Shown one piece after another: positions 30,493 through 40,228 of a stretch of DNA of 64,000 nucleotides; the first letter of the stretch is position 1; the number at the start of each line of letters is the position of its first letter. The notes below the pieces were generated by a model. That model was given only the letters and a program-made list of their open reading frames with translations, had not been told where the DNA came from and made no database searches. The translations under genes and the position numbers were made by a program. Source of the stretch: Aromatoleum anaerobium (lineage in GTDB: Bacteria; Pseudomonadota; Gammaproteobacteria; Burkholderiales; Rhodocyclaceae); the NCBI RefSeq assembly GCF_012910705.2, contig NZ_WTVG02000035.1, positions 186,001 through 250,000 of the forward strand, read 5' to 3'.

Positions 30493-31356
30493 ATGAGCGA
30501 AGGGTTCATCGTCGTCGTCGCAGTCCTGATTTTCGTCGTCATCACGCTCGCGAAGGGCGTGCGCATCCTGCCGCAGGGCGAGGAATGGATCGTCGAGCGC
30601 CTCGGCAAGTACCACGGCACGCTGAAACCCGGCCTCAACCTCATCATCCCCTACCTCGACAAGGTGGCCTACAAGCTCGTCACCAAGGACATCATCCTCG
30701 ACGTGCAGGAGCAGGAGGTCATCACGCGCGACAACGCGGTGATCGTCACGAATGCGATCGCCTTCATCAAGGTCACCGACCCGGTCAAGGCGGTGTATGG
30801 CGTCACGGACTTCGCCGAGGCGATCCGCAACCTGATCATGACGACGCTGCGCTCGATCGTCGGCGAAATGGAGCTCGACGCCGCGCTGTCGTCGCGCGAC
30901 AAGATCAAGGCGCGGCTGCGCGAGAGCATCGCCGACGAAGCCGTCGACTGGGGCCTCACCGTCAAGTCGGTCGAGATCCAGGACATCAAGCCGTCCGCAT
31001 CGATGCAGCGCGCGATGGAACTGCAGGCCGCCGCCGAGCGCGAGAGGAAAGCCGCGGTGACCAAGGCCGAAGGCGCGAAGCAGGCCGCGATCCTCGAAGC
31101 CGAGGCGCGCCTCGAATCGGCGAAACGCGACGCCGACGCGCAAGTGATGCTCGCCGAAGCCTCCGCCGAAGCGATCCGCCGCGTCGCCGCCGCGATCGGC
31201 GACCAGCCCGGGCCGATGATGTACATGCTCGGCGAGAAATACATCGCCGCGATCGAGCGCATGGGCTCGACCGACAGCGCCAAGCTCGTCGTGCTGCCGG
31301 CCGACCTGCACGAGACCGTGCGCGGCCTGCTCGCGCGCGGCAAGCTCGTGGTGTAG
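30493..31356 (+). CDS. Stomatin/SPFH-domain membrane protein (slipin, QmcA-like)
   Basis: A 287-residue protein anchored by one N-terminal helix (IVVVAVLIFVVITLA). A Band 7/SPFH domain follows (GLNLIIPYLDKVAYKLVTKD, EQEVITRDNAVIVTNAIAF), then an alanine/glutamate-rich coiled coil (ELQAAAERERKAAVTKAEG). It forms an operon with the NfeD-like gene, a common pairing in membrane quality control. The exact role is unknown. Confidence 0.92.
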   Translation: MSEGFIVVVAVLIFVVITLAKGVRILPQGEEWIVERLGKYHGTLKPGLNLIIPYLDKVAYKLVTKDIILDVQEQEVITRDNAVIVTNAIAFIKVTDPVKAVYGVTDFAEAIRNLIMTTLRSIVGEMELDAALSSRDKIKARLRESIADEAVDWGLTVKSVEIQDIKPSASMQRAMELQAAAERERKAAVTKAEGAKQAAILEAEARLESAKRDADAQVMLAEASAEAIRRVAAAIGDQPGPMMYMLGEKYIAAIERMGSTDSAKLVVLPADLHETVRGLLARGKLVV

Positions 31357-31593
31357 TGGCAACCGTCCCTTTGCTGGCATAGCTGACAACCGGTAATGAC
31401 CATCCGGTCGTAACAGGTCAACACCGGCGATCCGGTCACGGTAGCGTTCAAGAAGCGGTGCGTTCATCGCACCCCCACTTCGCGTCACTGAGCGCTGGCA
31501 CTTTAACCCGCAGCGGTACTGAATCGGCCGCGAAATCCGCACTGCCCGGGTCTAGGATGAAATCCCCTGCAGGTGAACCAACGGAGAGCCGAT

Positions 31594-32037
31594 ATGAAAA
31601 AAATTCTTTCCCTTGCCGTCCTTGCCGTCCTTGCTGCTGCCGCGATCTTGTCGCCGCTCGCGACGGCGGCCGGTCGCGTCTATTTCATCGAGCCCGCCAA
31701 CAGTGCGGCGGTGCCCGAGGAATTCACGGTGAAGATGGGCGTCGAGGGCATGCGCATGCAACCCGCGGGCCAGCTCGCCGAGGGCACCGGGCATCATCAC
31801 CTGATCGTCGATGGCAAGCCGATCGAAGCCGGCAAACCGGTGCCGACCGATGCGACGCACCTGCATTTCGGCAAGGGCCAGACGGAAACCACGCTCAAGC
31901 TCGCACCCGGAAAGCACACGCTCACGCTCCAGTTCGCCGACGGCCTGCACCAGTCGTACGGCCCCGGGTTCAGCGATACGATCAGCGTCCACGTGAATAG
32001 CCCCGTGGCCGCCACGCCGACAGTGCTCGAACCATAG
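31594..32037 (+). CDS. Exported DUF4399 protein
   Basis: A 147-residue precursor with a signal peptide (MKKILSLAVLAVLAAAAIL to about residue 26). A DUF4399 domain follows (VYFIEPANSAAVPEEFTVKM, GTGHHHLIVDG, QFADGLHQSYGPGFSDTI). The conserved His cluster could bind a metal, but no function is established. The 237 bp upstream hold no gene I can identify. Confidence 0.85.
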   Translation: MKKILSLAVLAVLAAAAILSPLATAAGRVYFIEPANSAAVPEEFTVKMGVEGMRMQPAGQLAEGTGHHHLIVDGKPIEAGKPVPTDATHLHFGKGQTETTLKLAPGKHTLTLQFADGLHQSYGPGFSDTISVHVNSPVAATPTVLEP

Positions 32038-32131
32038 AACGCGGGATGGCGGCAGAGCGCCGGTGCGCGGTGCGAAAAGCGTCAGCCGCTCGTCCGGCTG
32101 CCCCACCCGCCCGCAGCGACGGTGCGCGGCC

Positions 32132-32722
32132 TCACCACGGGTGCCACGGGTAGCCGTGCCACCCGAAGCCCCAGCCCCAGTAGGGCGACCGGTACGAAAA
32201 CGGATAGCCGTACGGATAGCGATAGGAATACGGGTACCAGTGGCCGAATACCATGCCGTCGCGGGGATAGACGTAGGTGCGGCTCGTGCGCACGACCTTG
32301 CCGTTGATGAAATGCACGTTGAACAGCGTCGCGACGCCCGGGCCGTCGTTGTACACGTTCCAGTCCCACACCTCCTCGCCGCTGAGCTTGAACACCTGCA
32401 CCGAGCGGTGCGTGCCGAGCAGGCGCGACACTTCATCCTGCGTCATGCCCGGCTTGACCCGCGCGAGATTCTCGTCGGAGAGCGCGTCGTGCTGGTCGAT
32501 CACGACGCCGCTCGCGTCAACGGTCACCATCAGGGCGCGGTGACCATACGGCTGCGTCGAGTATTCCAGCGTCGTCGTGCCGTCGCCGTTGTCCCAGCGC
32601 CGCGTCGGTTCGCCGTGCACGGCGAGTGCCTCGGCTTCGGTCGTCAGCGGAGGCGGCGGGGCGAAGGCGGCGCAGCCGGAGAGGATCAGCAGCGCAAGCA
32701 GCGTGAGGATGCGGGATGCCAT
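32132..32722 (-). CDS. BamE/OmlA-like lipoprotein with Tyr/Pro/Trp-rich tail
   Basis: A 196-residue lipoprotein precursor (lipobox LILSGC). Its SmpA/OmlA-like region includes LARVKPGMTQDEVSRLLGTH and VWDWNVYNDG, and the tail is dominated by Tyr, Pro, Trp and Gly (HWYPYSYRYPYGYPFSYR). BamE-type domains occur in outer-membrane assembly lipoproteins. The tail is unusual and suggests surface or peptidoglycan contact. Its ATG abuts the stop of the upstream paralogue (TGAATG). Confidence 0.8.
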   Translation of the reverse strand: MASRILTLLALLILSGCAAFAPPPPLTTEAEALAVHGEPTRRWDNGDGTTTLEYSTQPYGHRALMVTVDASGVVIDQHDALSDENLARVKPGMTQDEVSRLLGTHRSVQVFKLSGEEVWDWNVYNDGPGVATLFNVHFINGKVVRTSRTYVYPRDGMVFGHWYPYSYRYPYGYPFSYRSPYWGWGFGWHGYPWHPW

Positions 32723-33214
32723 TCAGCCTCCTCGATATTCGGTGTTCCGGCTCGTCTTCGCGACGCGCCCGTCGCTGTTGAAATGGACCGTGAAGAACAT
32801 CGGATCGCTCGAAGGCGGTGGCGGTTCGATGCGCCAGTTCCACACGGTCTCCTTGCCCAGCTCGAAGTACTGGCGCGACGCCGGCTTGCCCAGCACGCGG
32901 CGCACTTCGTCGCCGGTCATGCCGCGTTGGATGCGCGCGAAACCCGTTTCGTTCAACACCTGATCGACGCTGCGCAACACGTTGTCGGAGCCGATCGTGA
33001 TCATGTAGCACTTCGTGCCCTCGGGCTGGCGCGAATATTCCCACGTCACCGAGCCGTCGTCGTTCTTCCACTCCATGCCGGGAGGGCCGAAGCGGTCGCG
33101 CACATCCATCGCCGTGGACACCCCGGGCTTGAGTTCCTGCAAGTTGAAATAGTCGCACGCGGGCAGGCCGATGGCCGCGAGCACGCTGCACAGAAGCAGG
33201 AAAAGGCGCTTCAT
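32723..33214 (-). CDS. BamE/OmlA-like lipoprotein
   Basis: A 163-residue lipoprotein precursor (signal with LPAC). Its SmpA/OmlA-like region includes LKPGVSTAMDVRDRFGPPGM, RIQRGMTGDEVRRVLGKPAS and TVWNWRIEPP. It is paralogous to the protein encoded immediately downstream, so the pair arose by tandem duplication and is probably co-transcribed. The cell's general bamE would be expected elsewhere. Confidence 0.82.
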   Translation of the reverse strand: MKRLFLLLCSVLAAIGLPACDYFNLQELKPGVSTAMDVRDRFGPPGMEWKNDDGSVTWEYSRQPEGTKCYMITIGSDNVLRSVDQVLNETGFARIQRGMTGDEVRRVLGKPASRQYFELGKETVWNWRIEPPPPSSDPMFFTVHFNSDGRVAKTSRNTEYRGG

Positions 33215-33340
33215 GGACTGGTTTCTCCCCGATGCCGGACGGCTCCGATGGCTATCGTGCCGTGGGCTAGAATCGCATCATGCCGGCGTGCGAATCAAGT
33301 CGCTGCCGCTGGTGACCTGCATCCATCCGGGAGGAGCCTC

Positions 33341-34453
33341 ATGAAAAGGACATTGCTCGCACTCGCACTGGTCGGCTTCGGTTGGTCGGCCCACGCCCAG
33401 ACGTTAGTGAAGATCGGCCACGCCGGGCCGCTGACGGGCCCCATCTCCCACATCGGCAAGGACGGCGAAAACGGTGCGCGCCTGGCGATCGAGGACGCCA
33501 ACGCGAAGGGCATCACGATCGGCGGCCGGAAGGCGCAGTTCGAACTCGTCGGCGAGGACGACCAGGCCGACCCGCGCGTGGCGACGACAGTCGCGCAGCG
33601 CCTCACCGACGCCGGCGTCAAGGGCGTCGTCGGCCACGTCACGTCGGGGGCATCGATTCCGGCGTCACGCATCTACGAACAGGCCGGCATACCGGTGATC
33701 ACGCCGTCATCGACAAACCCGAAGCTCACGCTGCAGGGCTACGAGGTGACGTTCCGCGTCATCGCGAACGACCTGCAGCAGGGCGCGGCGATGGCCAGGC
33801 ATGCGGCGCAGAACCTGCAGGTCGGCAAGGTCGCGATCATCGACGACCGCACGGCGTACGGGCAGGGGCTCGCCGACGCGTTCGCCGACAGCCTGAAGCA
33901 GCGGGGCGTGCAGATCGTCGGGCGCGAATTCACGACCGACAAGGCGACCGACTTCACCGCGATCCTGACGAAAATCAAGGGCCGGCAGCCGGACGCGCTG
34001 TTCTTCGGCGGCATGGACGCGCAGGCCGCGCCGATGCTGCGCCAGATGAAGCAGCTCGGTATCGGCGCGCGCTTTCTCGGCGGCGACGGCGCGTGCACCA
34101 GCGAAATGATCAAGCTCGCCGGCGACGCGATGAGCGCCGACACGTATTGCACGCAAGCCGGCATCCCGATGGCGAAAATGCCCGGCGGCGCGCAGTTCAA
34201 CGAGCGCTTCAAGGCGCGCTTCAAGACCGACGTGCAGCTGTATGCCCCCTACAGCTACGACGCGACGATGGCGCTGATCGAGGCGATGAAGACGGCCGGC
34301 TCGGCCGAGCCGGAGAAATACCTGCCGGCGCTGCGCAAGCTGAACATGCAGGGCATCACCGGCACCATCGCGTTCGACCGGAACGGCGACATCCGCGACG
34401 GCGGCGTCACGATGTACCGCTTCAGCAATGGCAAGTGGGAAGCGCTGAACTGA
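33341..34453 (+). CDS. Periplasmic binding protein of a branched-chain-type ABC transporter (1)
   Basis: A 370-residue precursor with a signal peptide ending at AHAQ. Its type I periplasmic-binding fold is of the LivK class (IGHAGPLTGPISHIGKDGENG, PVITPSSTNPKLT, AIIDDRTAYGQGLA). A GGGAGGAG ribosome site lies 6 bases before the ATG. It is followed by a similar binding-protein gene and the liv permease/ATPase genes. Ligand class may be branched-chain amino acids or aromatic acids. Confidence 0.9.
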   Translation: MKRTLLALALVGFGWSAHAQTLVKIGHAGPLTGPISHIGKDGENGARLAIEDANAKGITIGGRKAQFELVGEDDQADPRVATTVAQRLTDAGVKGVVGHVTSGASIPASRIYEQAGIPVITPSSTNPKLTLQGYEVTFRVIANDLQQGAAMARHAAQNLQVGKVAIIDDRTAYGQGLADAFADSLKQRGVQIVGREFTTDKATDFTAILTKIKGRQPDALFFGGMDAQAAPMLRQMKQLGIGARFLGGDGACTSEMIKLAGDAMSADTYCTQAGIPMAKMPGGAQFNERFKARFKTDVQLYAPYSYDATMALIEAMKTAGSAEPEKYLPALRKLNMQGITGTIAFDRNGDIRDGGVTMYRFSNGKWEALN

Positions 34454-34686
34454 GCGCGCGACGTTGACGCCACGCGGCTGCGGCGCAGCGGGGCGAAATT
34501 CCGCTGCGCGGGAGGCGGCGGACTCGCCATGCCGCCATTGCCGGGCAGTATAGTGGCGCTTTCCGCAGTGTCCGTCGCCGCAGCCGGGCGGCACGGCCGG
34601 CTTGCCGCGCGCAGCTGCCGAGGGCGCGGGTGACGGGACGCGCGGCGCATCAGCCCGGTTTTCCGATTTTCACTGGAGGGGCAAGC

Positions 34687-35802
34687 ATGAAGAGAAGCGT
34701 TGTTGCACTCGCAGTCATGGGGCTCGGCCTGTCGCTGGCCCATGCGCAGGAAATGGCCGTCAGGCTCGGCAGCGTCGCTCCGCTGACCGGCACGATCTCC
34801 CACCTCGGCAAGGACAACGAGAACGGCGCGAGGCTCGCGATCGAGGACGCGAACGCGAAAGGCGTGACGATCGCCGGCAAGAAGGTCAGGTTCGAACTGC
34901 TGGGCGAGGACGACCAGGCCGACCCGCGCACCGGCACGACCGTCGCGCAGCGCCTCGTCGATGCCGACGTCAAGGGCGTCATCGGCCACCTGAACTCGGG
35001 CACGACGATTCCCGCGTCGCGCATCTACAACCAGGCCGGCGTGCCGATGGTGTCGCCGTCGGCGACAAACCCGACATTGACTCGCCAGGGCTACCCGGGC
35101 GTGTTCCGCACGATCGCCAACGACGTGCAGCAAGGAGGCATGCTCGGCAAGTTCATCGTCGGCTCGCTCGGCGCGAAAACGGTCGCGATCATCGACGACC
35201 GCACCGCGTACGGCCAGGGTCTCGCCGACGAGACCGACAAGGCAGTCAAGGCGGCCGGTGGCAAGGTCGTCGCACGCGAATTCACGACCGACAAGGCGAC
35301 CGATTTCAACGCCATCCTGACCAAGATCCGCGGCGTCAAGCCGGACGCGATCTTCTTCGGCGGCATGGATGCGCAGGCCGGCCCGATGCTGCGCCAGTTG
35401 AAGCAGCTCGGCATCGACGCGAAGTTCGTCACCGGCGACGGCGGCTGCAGCCCGGAGATGATCAAGCTGGCCGGCGACGCGATCAACGCCAGCGCCTACT
35501 GCTCGATGCCCGGCCTTGCGATCGACAAGATGCCGGGCGGGCCGGAGTTCCGCAACCGCTACAAGGCGCGCTTCAATACCGACGTGCAGATCTATTCGCC
35601 GTACGCCTACGACGCCGCGACGGCGATCATCAGGGCGATGCAGGCGGCAGATTCGGCCGAGCCGTCGAAGTACCTGCCAGCGCTGAAGAAATCGAACTTC
35701 CAGGGCGTCATCGGCACGGTCGCGTTCGACGACAAGGGGGACATCAAGGAAGGCGCGGTGACGATGTACCAGTACAAGAACGGCGCGTGGTCGCCGATGT
35801 GA
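34687..35802 (+). CDS. Periplasmic binding protein of a branched-chain-type ABC transporter (2)
   Basis: A 371-residue precursor (signal peptide ending SLAHAQ), closely related to the preceding protein along its full length (TISHLGKDNENGARLAIEDA, DDRTAYGQGLADE, FFGGMDAQAGPMLRQLKQLG). The two are tandem paralogues, so the permease may serve two ligands. It has its own ribosome site (GGAGGG) and a 233-bp upstream gap that could hold a promoter. Confidence 0.9.
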   Translation: MKRSVVALAVMGLGLSLAHAQEMAVRLGSVAPLTGTISHLGKDNENGARLAIEDANAKGVTIAGKKVRFELLGEDDQADPRTGTTVAQRLVDADVKGVIGHLNSGTTIPASRIYNQAGVPMVSPSATNPTLTRQGYPGVFRTIANDVQQGGMLGKFIVGSLGAKTVAIIDDRTAYGQGLADETDKAVKAAGGKVVAREFTTDKATDFNAILTKIRGVKPDAIFFGGMDAQAGPMLRQLKQLGIDAKFVTGDGGCSPEMIKLAGDAINASAYCSMPGLAIDKMPGGPEFRNRYKARFNTDVQIYSPYAYDAATAIIRAMQAADSAEPSKYLPALKKSNFQGVIGTVAFDDKGDIKEGAVTMYQYKNGAWSPM

Positions 35803-35893
35803 GCCTCGCCGAGAGGTGACGGCGCACGGCCGGAACCGGGGCGCGACAGAGGTGATCGCGCTCCGCAGTCGCCCCGGCATCACAAGGGTAACG

Positions 35894-36826
35894 ATGGAAA
35901 TCTTCCTGCAGCAGCTGGTCAACGGTCTGGTCGTCGGCAGCGTCTACGCGCTCGTCGCGCTCGGCTACACGATGGTCTACGGCATCCTCGGACTGATCAA
36001 CTTCGCGCACGGCGACCTCGTCATGGTCGGCGCGATGAGCGCGCTGCAGACGATGCTGTTCCTGATGGGGGTCACGCCCGGGATGTCGCCGCTCGCGATG
36101 CTGACGCTGTCGCTCGCCGTCGCGATTCCCGTATGCATGATGCTCGGCTACACGATGGAGCGCCTCGCATACCGGCGGCTGCGCAACGCGCCGCGGCTGG
36201 CGCCCTTGATCACCGCGATCGGCATGTCGTTCCTGCTGCAGACGATCGCGATGATGCTGTGGGGACGCAACTACCACACTTTCCCGCAGCTCGTCTCGAC
36301 CGCGCCGATGCAGCCGGTCGCGGGCGTGTTCGTCACGCCGATCCAGGTGACGATCATCGTCGGCTCGGCGCTCATCATGGCCGCGCTGATCGTGCTCGTG
36401 ACGAAGACGAAGCTCGGCCGGGCGATGCGCGCGACCGCCGAGAACCACCGTGTCGCGGCGCTGATGGGCGTCGACACCAACCTCATCATCGCGCTCACCT
36501 TTGTCATCGGCGCCGCGCTGGCCGCGGTCGCGGGCGTGATGTACGCGAGCAACTACGGCATCGCACACTACGGCATGGGTTTCATGCCCGGGCTGAAGGC
36601 CTTCACTGCGGCGGTGCTTGGCGGCATCGGCAACCTCGGCGGCGCGATGCTTGGCGGCGTCGTGCTGGGTCTCGTTGAATCCTTCGGCGCCGGCTACATC
36701 GAGCACATGACTTTCGGCTTTTTGAATTCGTCCTACCAAGACATCTTCGCCTTCATCATCCTCGGCCTCGTGCTCATCTTCCGGCCCACCGGCCTGCTCG
36801 GTGAACGCGTGTCCGACCGGGCCTGA
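35894..36826 (+). CDS. livH: Branched-chain-type ABC transporter permease
   Basis: A 310-residue polytopic permease of the LivH class ([52 protein letters not shown]). About eight membrane helices are visible. It lies between the binding-protein genes and livM. Confidence 0.93.
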   Translation: MEIFLQQLVNGLVVGSVYALVALGYTMVYGILGLINFAHGDLVMVGAMSALQTMLFLMGVTPGMSPLAMLTLSLAVAIPVCMMLGYTMERLAYRRLRNAPRLAPLITAIGMSFLLQTIAMMLWGRNYHTFPQLVSTAPMQPVAGVFVTPIQVTIIVGSALIMAALIVLVTKTKLGRAMRATAENHRVAALMGVDTNLIIALTFVIGAALAAVAGVMYASNYGIAHYGMGFMPGLKAFTAAVLGGIGNLGGAMLGGVVLGLVESFGAGYIEHMTFGFLNSSYQDIFAFIILGLVLIFRPTGLLGERVSDRA

Positions 36827-36843
36827 ACGGGGAGCGCCGAACC

Positions 36844-37944
36844 ATGAACGAGCTCGCTTCGGCCGTCCCCTGGCTCGGCCGCCGCAACCCGCAGGCCGCG
36901 CGCTGGCTGATCGTCATCGTCGCGATCGCCGCCCCGCTCGTCGCGGTCCTGTTCGGCCGCACCTGGGTGCGGGTGCTCGACTTCGCGCTCTTGTATGTGA
37001 TGCTCGCGCTCGGGCTGAACCTCGTCGTCGGCTTCGCCGGACTCCTCGACCTCGGTTACATCGCGTTCTACGCGGTCGGCGCCTACACCGCCGCGTTCCT
37101 CGCGTCGCCGCATTTCGGCGTGCATCTGCCGTTCTGGATCGTGCTGCCGGTCGCGGCCGGCTTCGCTGCGCTGGCCGGGATCATGCTCGGCTTTCCGGTG
37201 CTGCGGCTGCGCGGCGACTACCTCGCGATCGTCACGCTCGGCTTCGGCGAGATCGTGCGCATCTTCCTGAACAACCTGAACTATCCGGTCAACATCACGA
37301 ACGGGCCGCAGGGGATCAACGCCCTCGACCCGCTCGTGCTGTTCGGCTGGGACCTGTCGCGCAACCTCGAGATCACCGAGAACCTGTCGATCAACTCGCT
37401 GTTCCTGTACTACTACTTCTTCCTCGCGTGCGTCGCAGGCTCGATCGTGTTCATCCAGCGCCTGCAGGTGTCGCGCGTCGGGCGCGCGTGGGCGGCGATG
37501 CGCGACGACGAGCTCGCCGCCAAGGCGATCGGCATCAACACGCGCAATCTCAAGCTGCTCGCGTTCTCGCTCGGCGCGACGTTCGGCGGCGTCGCGGGGG
37601 GGCTGTTCGGCGCGTTCCAGGGCTTCGTGTCGCCGGAATCCTTTTCGCTGATGGAATCGATCGCGGTGCTGACGATGGTCGTGTTCGGCGGCATGGGCAA
37701 CGTCGCCGGCGCGATCGCAGGCGCCTTGATCCTGTCGGCGCTGCCCGAGATCCTGCGCCACCTCGCGGTGCCGGTGCAGCAGGCGCTGTTCGGCACCGTG
37801 CTGCTCGACCCCGAGGTGCTGCGCATGCTGCTCTTGTCGCTGGCGATGATCCTGATGATGCTGCTCAAGCCCGCCGGCCTGATCCCGGCGAACGCGCGCT
37901 ACTCGCACGTCGAACACCTGAAACGCCACGGGGTGTCGCGATGA
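36844..37944 (+). CDS. livM: Branched-chain-type ABC transporter permease
   Basis: A 366-residue permease of the LivM class ([60 protein letters not shown]), partner of LivH. Its stop overlaps the livG start as ATGA. Confidence 0.93.
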   Translation: MNELASAVPWLGRRNPQAARWLIVIVAIAAPLVAVLFGRTWVRVLDFALLYVMLALGLNLVVGFAGLLDLGYIAFYAVGAYTAAFLASPHFGVHLPFWIVLPVAAGFAALAGIMLGFPVLRLRGDYLAIVTLGFGEIVRIFLNNLNYPVNITNGPQGINALDPLVLFGWDLSRNLEITENLSINSLFLYYYFFLACVAGSIVFIQRLQVSRVGRAWAAMRDDELAAKAIGINTRNLKLLAFSLGATFGGVAGGLFGAFQGFVSPESFSLMESIAVLTMVVFGGMGNVAGAIAGALILSALPEILRHLAVPVQQALFGTVLLDPEVLRMLLLSLAMILMMLLKPAGLIPANARYSHVEHLKRHGVSR

Positions 37945-38092
37945 TCACGCTGCTCGAAGCCCGCCACATCGACAAGCGCTTCGGCGGCCTGAAAGCGCTG
38001 TCGGAGGTGTCGCTGACGATCGGCAAGGGCGAGATCTACGGTTTGATCGGCCCGAACGGCGCCGGCAAGACGACGCTCTTCAATGTACTGAG

Positions 38093-39609
38093 AGGCTGTG
38101 AAAAATCCCCGGCCAGTTATATGCCGTTGTTATAATTAGGTCTTGCTACGAGGTCTGGATTTGCGCCGATGACGAAGATGCGAGCACGGGTGCTGCTGCC
38201 CAACCGGGGGCAGATGGAGTTTCGGGCAAGTGACCTGGAGTCACTGCTGCCGGAGGGGCATCGGGCGCGCCTGGTGTGGGCGTACGTCGAGCGGCAGGAC
38301 CTGTCACGGTTCTACGCCGGGATTCGTGCGGTCGATGGCGGGGTGGGCCGCTCGGCAATCGCGCCGGAGATTTTGCTGGCGCTGTGGTTGTACGCCACGC
38401 TCGACGGGGTGGGCAGCGCGCGGGCGGTGTCACGGCTGCTCGAATCGCATGACGCCTACCGCTGGTTGTGCGGCGGGGTTCAGGTCAATCACCACACCCT
38501 TTCGGACTTTCGCAAGGATCAGGGCGAAGGGCTGGACGAGTTGTTGAGTGTGAGCATCGCCAGCCTGATGGCGGCCGGGGTGGTCAAGCTCAAACAGGTG
38601 GCGCAGGACGGGATGCGGGTGCGCGCCAGCGCCGGGGCGGGCTCGTTTCGCCGCAAGGAGAAGCTCGAAGGCTACCTGGAGGCGGCGCGCGCGGCCGTGG
38701 CGCGGCTCAAAGCCGAGGTGGAGGCGGACCCGGCGCAGGCCGAACGGGCGCGGGAAGCGGCCCGGCTACGGGCGGCGAAAGAGCGTGAAGCGCGTCTTGA
38801 GAAAGCGCTGGCGCGGCTGCCCGAGATCGAAGCGATCAAGCAGCGGCAAGGCAAAAACCCCGACCAGGCGCGCGCGTCGATGACCGATGCCGAAGCGACG
38901 GTGATGAAGATGGGCGACGGCGGCTTTCGGCCGGCGTACAACCCGCAGCTGGCGAGCGACGCCGACTCGCTGGTGATCGTGGGGGTCGAGGTGGCCACCG
39001 TCGGCAGCGACCAAGGGCAGATGGTGCCGATGATCGAGCAGGTCACCGCGCGCTGTGGTCAGGCCCCGGAGGCTTGGCTGGTCGATGGCGGCTACGTCGG
39101 GCACGAGCAGATCGAGCAGGCGAGCCGGAGCACCGTCGTTTATGGGCCGGTGCCGCAACCCAAGGACAAGGCGGTCGATCCGCACCAGGCGAAGGCCGGC
39201 GACAGCGAAGCGGTGGCGGCCTGGCGGCAGCGGATGGGCACGGACGAGGCCAAGGTCATTTACAAGCGGCGAGCGGCAACGGCCGAATGCGTCAATGCGC
39301 ACAGCCGCAACCGCGGCCTGCAGCAGTTCCGGGTGCGGGGTCTGGCGAAGGTCAAGTGTGTGATGCTGATCTTTGCTTTGGCGCACAACCTGATGCGCAT
39401 GGTCAGCCTCGCACCGGAATTGCTCGGGGTAGGGACAGGTGCGTCCGCAGTTCCCGGAATCGGGGTTTAAGGGGCGAAAAATGGGGAAAAACGTCAAATG
39501 AACCGTCGATAGCAGCACAAACGATGCAAAAACCCTATCGCGCCCAGCAAAACGGCGTTAACCCCGCTCGCGCGTCTAATCGGTCCTGCGAACGAAAGAT
39601 TCACAAACT
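38093..39609 (+). mobile_element. IS1182-type insertion sequence, copy 2
   Basis: A 1517-bp element with terminal repeats AGGCTGTGAA and TTCACAAACT, flanked by CTGAG at 38088-38092 and 39610-39614. The flanks can be verified because they restore the livG frame exactly. One transposase gene lies on the plus strand. Confidence 0.93.
38169..39470 (+). CDS. IS1182-family transposase, copy 2
   Basis: A 433-residue transposase with the same architecture as copy 1: an N-terminal DUF772-like domain, a coiled insert and a DDE domain (LVIVGVEVATVGSDQGQM, EAWLVDGGYVGHEQIEQA, KRRAATAECVNAHSRNRGL). Scattered amino-acid differences show it is a related but separate lineage of the element. It is full length. 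Confidence 0.92.
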   Translation: MTKMRARVLLPNRGQMEFRASDLESLLPEGHRARLVWAYVERQDLSRFYAGIRAVDGGVGRSAIAPEILLALWLYATLDGVGSARAVSRLLESHDAYRWLCGGVQVNHHTLSDFRKDQGEGLDELLSVSIASLMAAGVVKLKQVAQDGMRVRASAGAGSFRRKEKLEGYLEAARAAVARLKAEVEADPAQAERAREAARLRAAKEREARLEKALARLPEIEAIKQRQGKNPDQARASMTDAEATVMKMGDGGFRPAYNPQLASDADSLVIVGVEVATVGSDQGQMVPMIEQVTARCGQAPEAWLVDGGYVGHEQIEQASRSTVVYGPVPQPKDKAVDPHQAKAGDSEAVAAWRQRMGTDEAKVIYKRRAATAECVNAHSRNRGLQQFRVRGLAKVKCVMLIFALAHNLMRMVSLAPELLGVGTGASAVPGIGV

Positions 39610-40228
39610 CTGAGCGGCGCCTACGCTCCCGACGGCGGAGAATTCGTGTTCAAGGGCGCAGCGCTGCCTTCGGCCAAGCCGCACCTCGTCGTCGCACAGG
39701 GGATCGCGCGCACGTTCCAGAACATCCGTCTCTTCCGCGAGCTGACCGCGCTCGAGAACGTGATGTGCGGCCATCACCTCCGCACGACGGCGAGCGTCTT
39801 CGGCATCCTCGTGCAGAACCGGCACACGCGCGAGGAGGAGCGCCTGACGACCGAGCGCGCGTACGAGCTGCTCAAGTACGTCGGCATCGAGCGCTTTGCC
39901 ACCGCGACAGCGAAGAACCTGTCGTACGGCGACCAGCGCCGCCTCGAGATCGCCCGCGCGCTCGCGACCGAGCCGCAACTGCTCGCTCTCGACGAGCCGG
40001 CCGCCGGCATGAACGCAACCGAAACCGCCCAGCTCAAGCTCTTGATCGAGCAGATCCGCCGCGACGGCATCACCGTGCTGCTGATCGAGCACGACGTGAA
40101 GCTCGTGATGGGGCTGTGCGACCGCGTCGCGGTGCTCGACTTCGGCTGCAAGATCGCCGAGGACATCCCCGCCGTCGTGCAGACCAACGAGGCGGTCATC
40201 AACGCCTACCTCGGCGGCGGCTGCCGGC

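Noticed and set aside
31357-31593. Possible IS remnant before the DUF4399 gene
   Set aside because: A minus-strand frame near 31470-31360 has a short transposon-like look, but it is too short and lacks any recognisable motif or terminal repeat.
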